Source of the DNA: Bodo saltans
Taxonomy: Eukaryota > Euglenozoa > Kinetoplastea > Eubodonida > Bodonidae
Assembly: GCA_001460835.1 (NCBI GenBank)
Contig: CYKH01001669.1
Coordinates: 4,561-29,568 of the forward strand
Direction of reading: 5' to 3'
Length of the DNA stretch: 25,008 nt
The notes under the pieces are model-generated. The model had not been told where the DNA came from. It made no database searches and saw only the letters and a list, made by a program, of their open reading frames with translations. How positions within the stretch are numbered: position 1 is the stretch's first letter; every line of letters starts with the position of its first letter. Made by a program: the position numbers and the translations under genes. Below, one piece after another: positions 24,700-25,008 of the stretch.

Positions 24700-25008
24700 A
24701 CTCTTAGAAAGAAAACGTCGAAAAAAAACTGACGACGATAGGATTGGGAAGTGTGACGAAGAGAGGTAGTTCGAAATTCTGTTCCCTCTTTTTACTTCTT
24801 GCAGCTGCAAGGTTGCATATGAATCCCGAGACAACAAAAAAGGTGGTTCAAGTCATTTTGAAAAGAAACCAGATTAAATTACACACCCACTCTCTCACCC
24901 CCCGTGTCATCTTCCCACACTCAGCAACCCCTTCATTTACCAATTAGCAAGCGCCATCACAACTGTGAGATAGCATTGATCCATCATCATTGTCTCGTTA
25001 CCCCTCAC
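24700..25008 (+). other. Second copy of the 3' flank and window end
   Basis: 24700-24970 repeats the 3' flank 24128-24398. The remaining 38 bases hold nothing recognisable; the next gene presumably starts outside the window. Confidence 0.6.

Larger units (their letters stand above)
23827..24970 (+). repeat. 572-bp perfect tandem duplication of the giant gene's 3' end and flank
   Basis: Unit 1 is 23827-24398, unit 2 is 24399-24970, directly adjacent and identical by eye. Each unit holds the last ~98 codons of the vWA domain, the stop codon and 271 bases of 3' flank. Confidence 0.96.

Overview
The window looks like nuclear DNA of a kinetoplastid flagellate, most likely a free-living bodonid. 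All genes lie on the + strand and have no obvious classical introns. They are separated by short spacers, most of which end in a pyrimidine-rich tract followed by an AG a short way upstream of the first ATG, as expected for polycistronic transcription with spliced-leader trans-splicing. An IFT88 gene shows that the cell is flagellated. The species assignment is inference.

Layout: (1) 1-2247, 3' part of an FHIP/RAI16-like protein gene. (2) 2414-3895, a JMJD4-like JmjC oxygenase. (3) 4015-6564, a small family of secreted Cys-rich proteins: two intact members (4015-4674, 5911-6564), one broken member (4836-5493) and a duplicated 3' fragment (5509-5699). (4) 6759-10322, a tandem pair of close MFS transporter paralogues. 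(5) 10832-11392, a small low-complexity protein of unknown function. (6) 11627-13999, IFT88. (7) 14315-15379, an unrecognised protein with a Cys/His cluster. (8) 15648-24127, a giant secreted multidomain protein (Kelch-like, Cys-rich GCC2/GCC3-like blocks, Ig/cadherin-like repeats, vWA) whose frame is broken by an internal tandem duplication. (9) 24128-25008, its 3' flank, containing a second, perfect tandem duplication.

The most interesting structure is in the duplications. The giant gene carries a head-to-tail 599-bp duplication (21294-21892 and 21893-22491). It breaks the frame, but the second copy begins with GT at an AG|GT junction and ends with AG, so removing exactly that copy restores a single 2626-residue reading frame. 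Independently, in the broken Cys-rich gene, removing 5305-5510 (206 bp, GT...AG, ending TTTTTAG) would join the gene in frame to the duplicated fragment and bypass a premature stop. Both cases fit the idea of introns created by tandem duplication across an AGGT site. Both also fit unequal crossover between alleles, or haplotypes joined end to end by the assembler. The mostly synonymous differences between copies favour two previously functional alleles or paralogues as the source. RNA reads and long DNA reads across these junctions would decide.

The genes do not form one pathway. They are a typical polycistronic mix of vesicle/dynein adaptor, translation-factor modification, transport, flagellum assembly and surface or secreted proteins.
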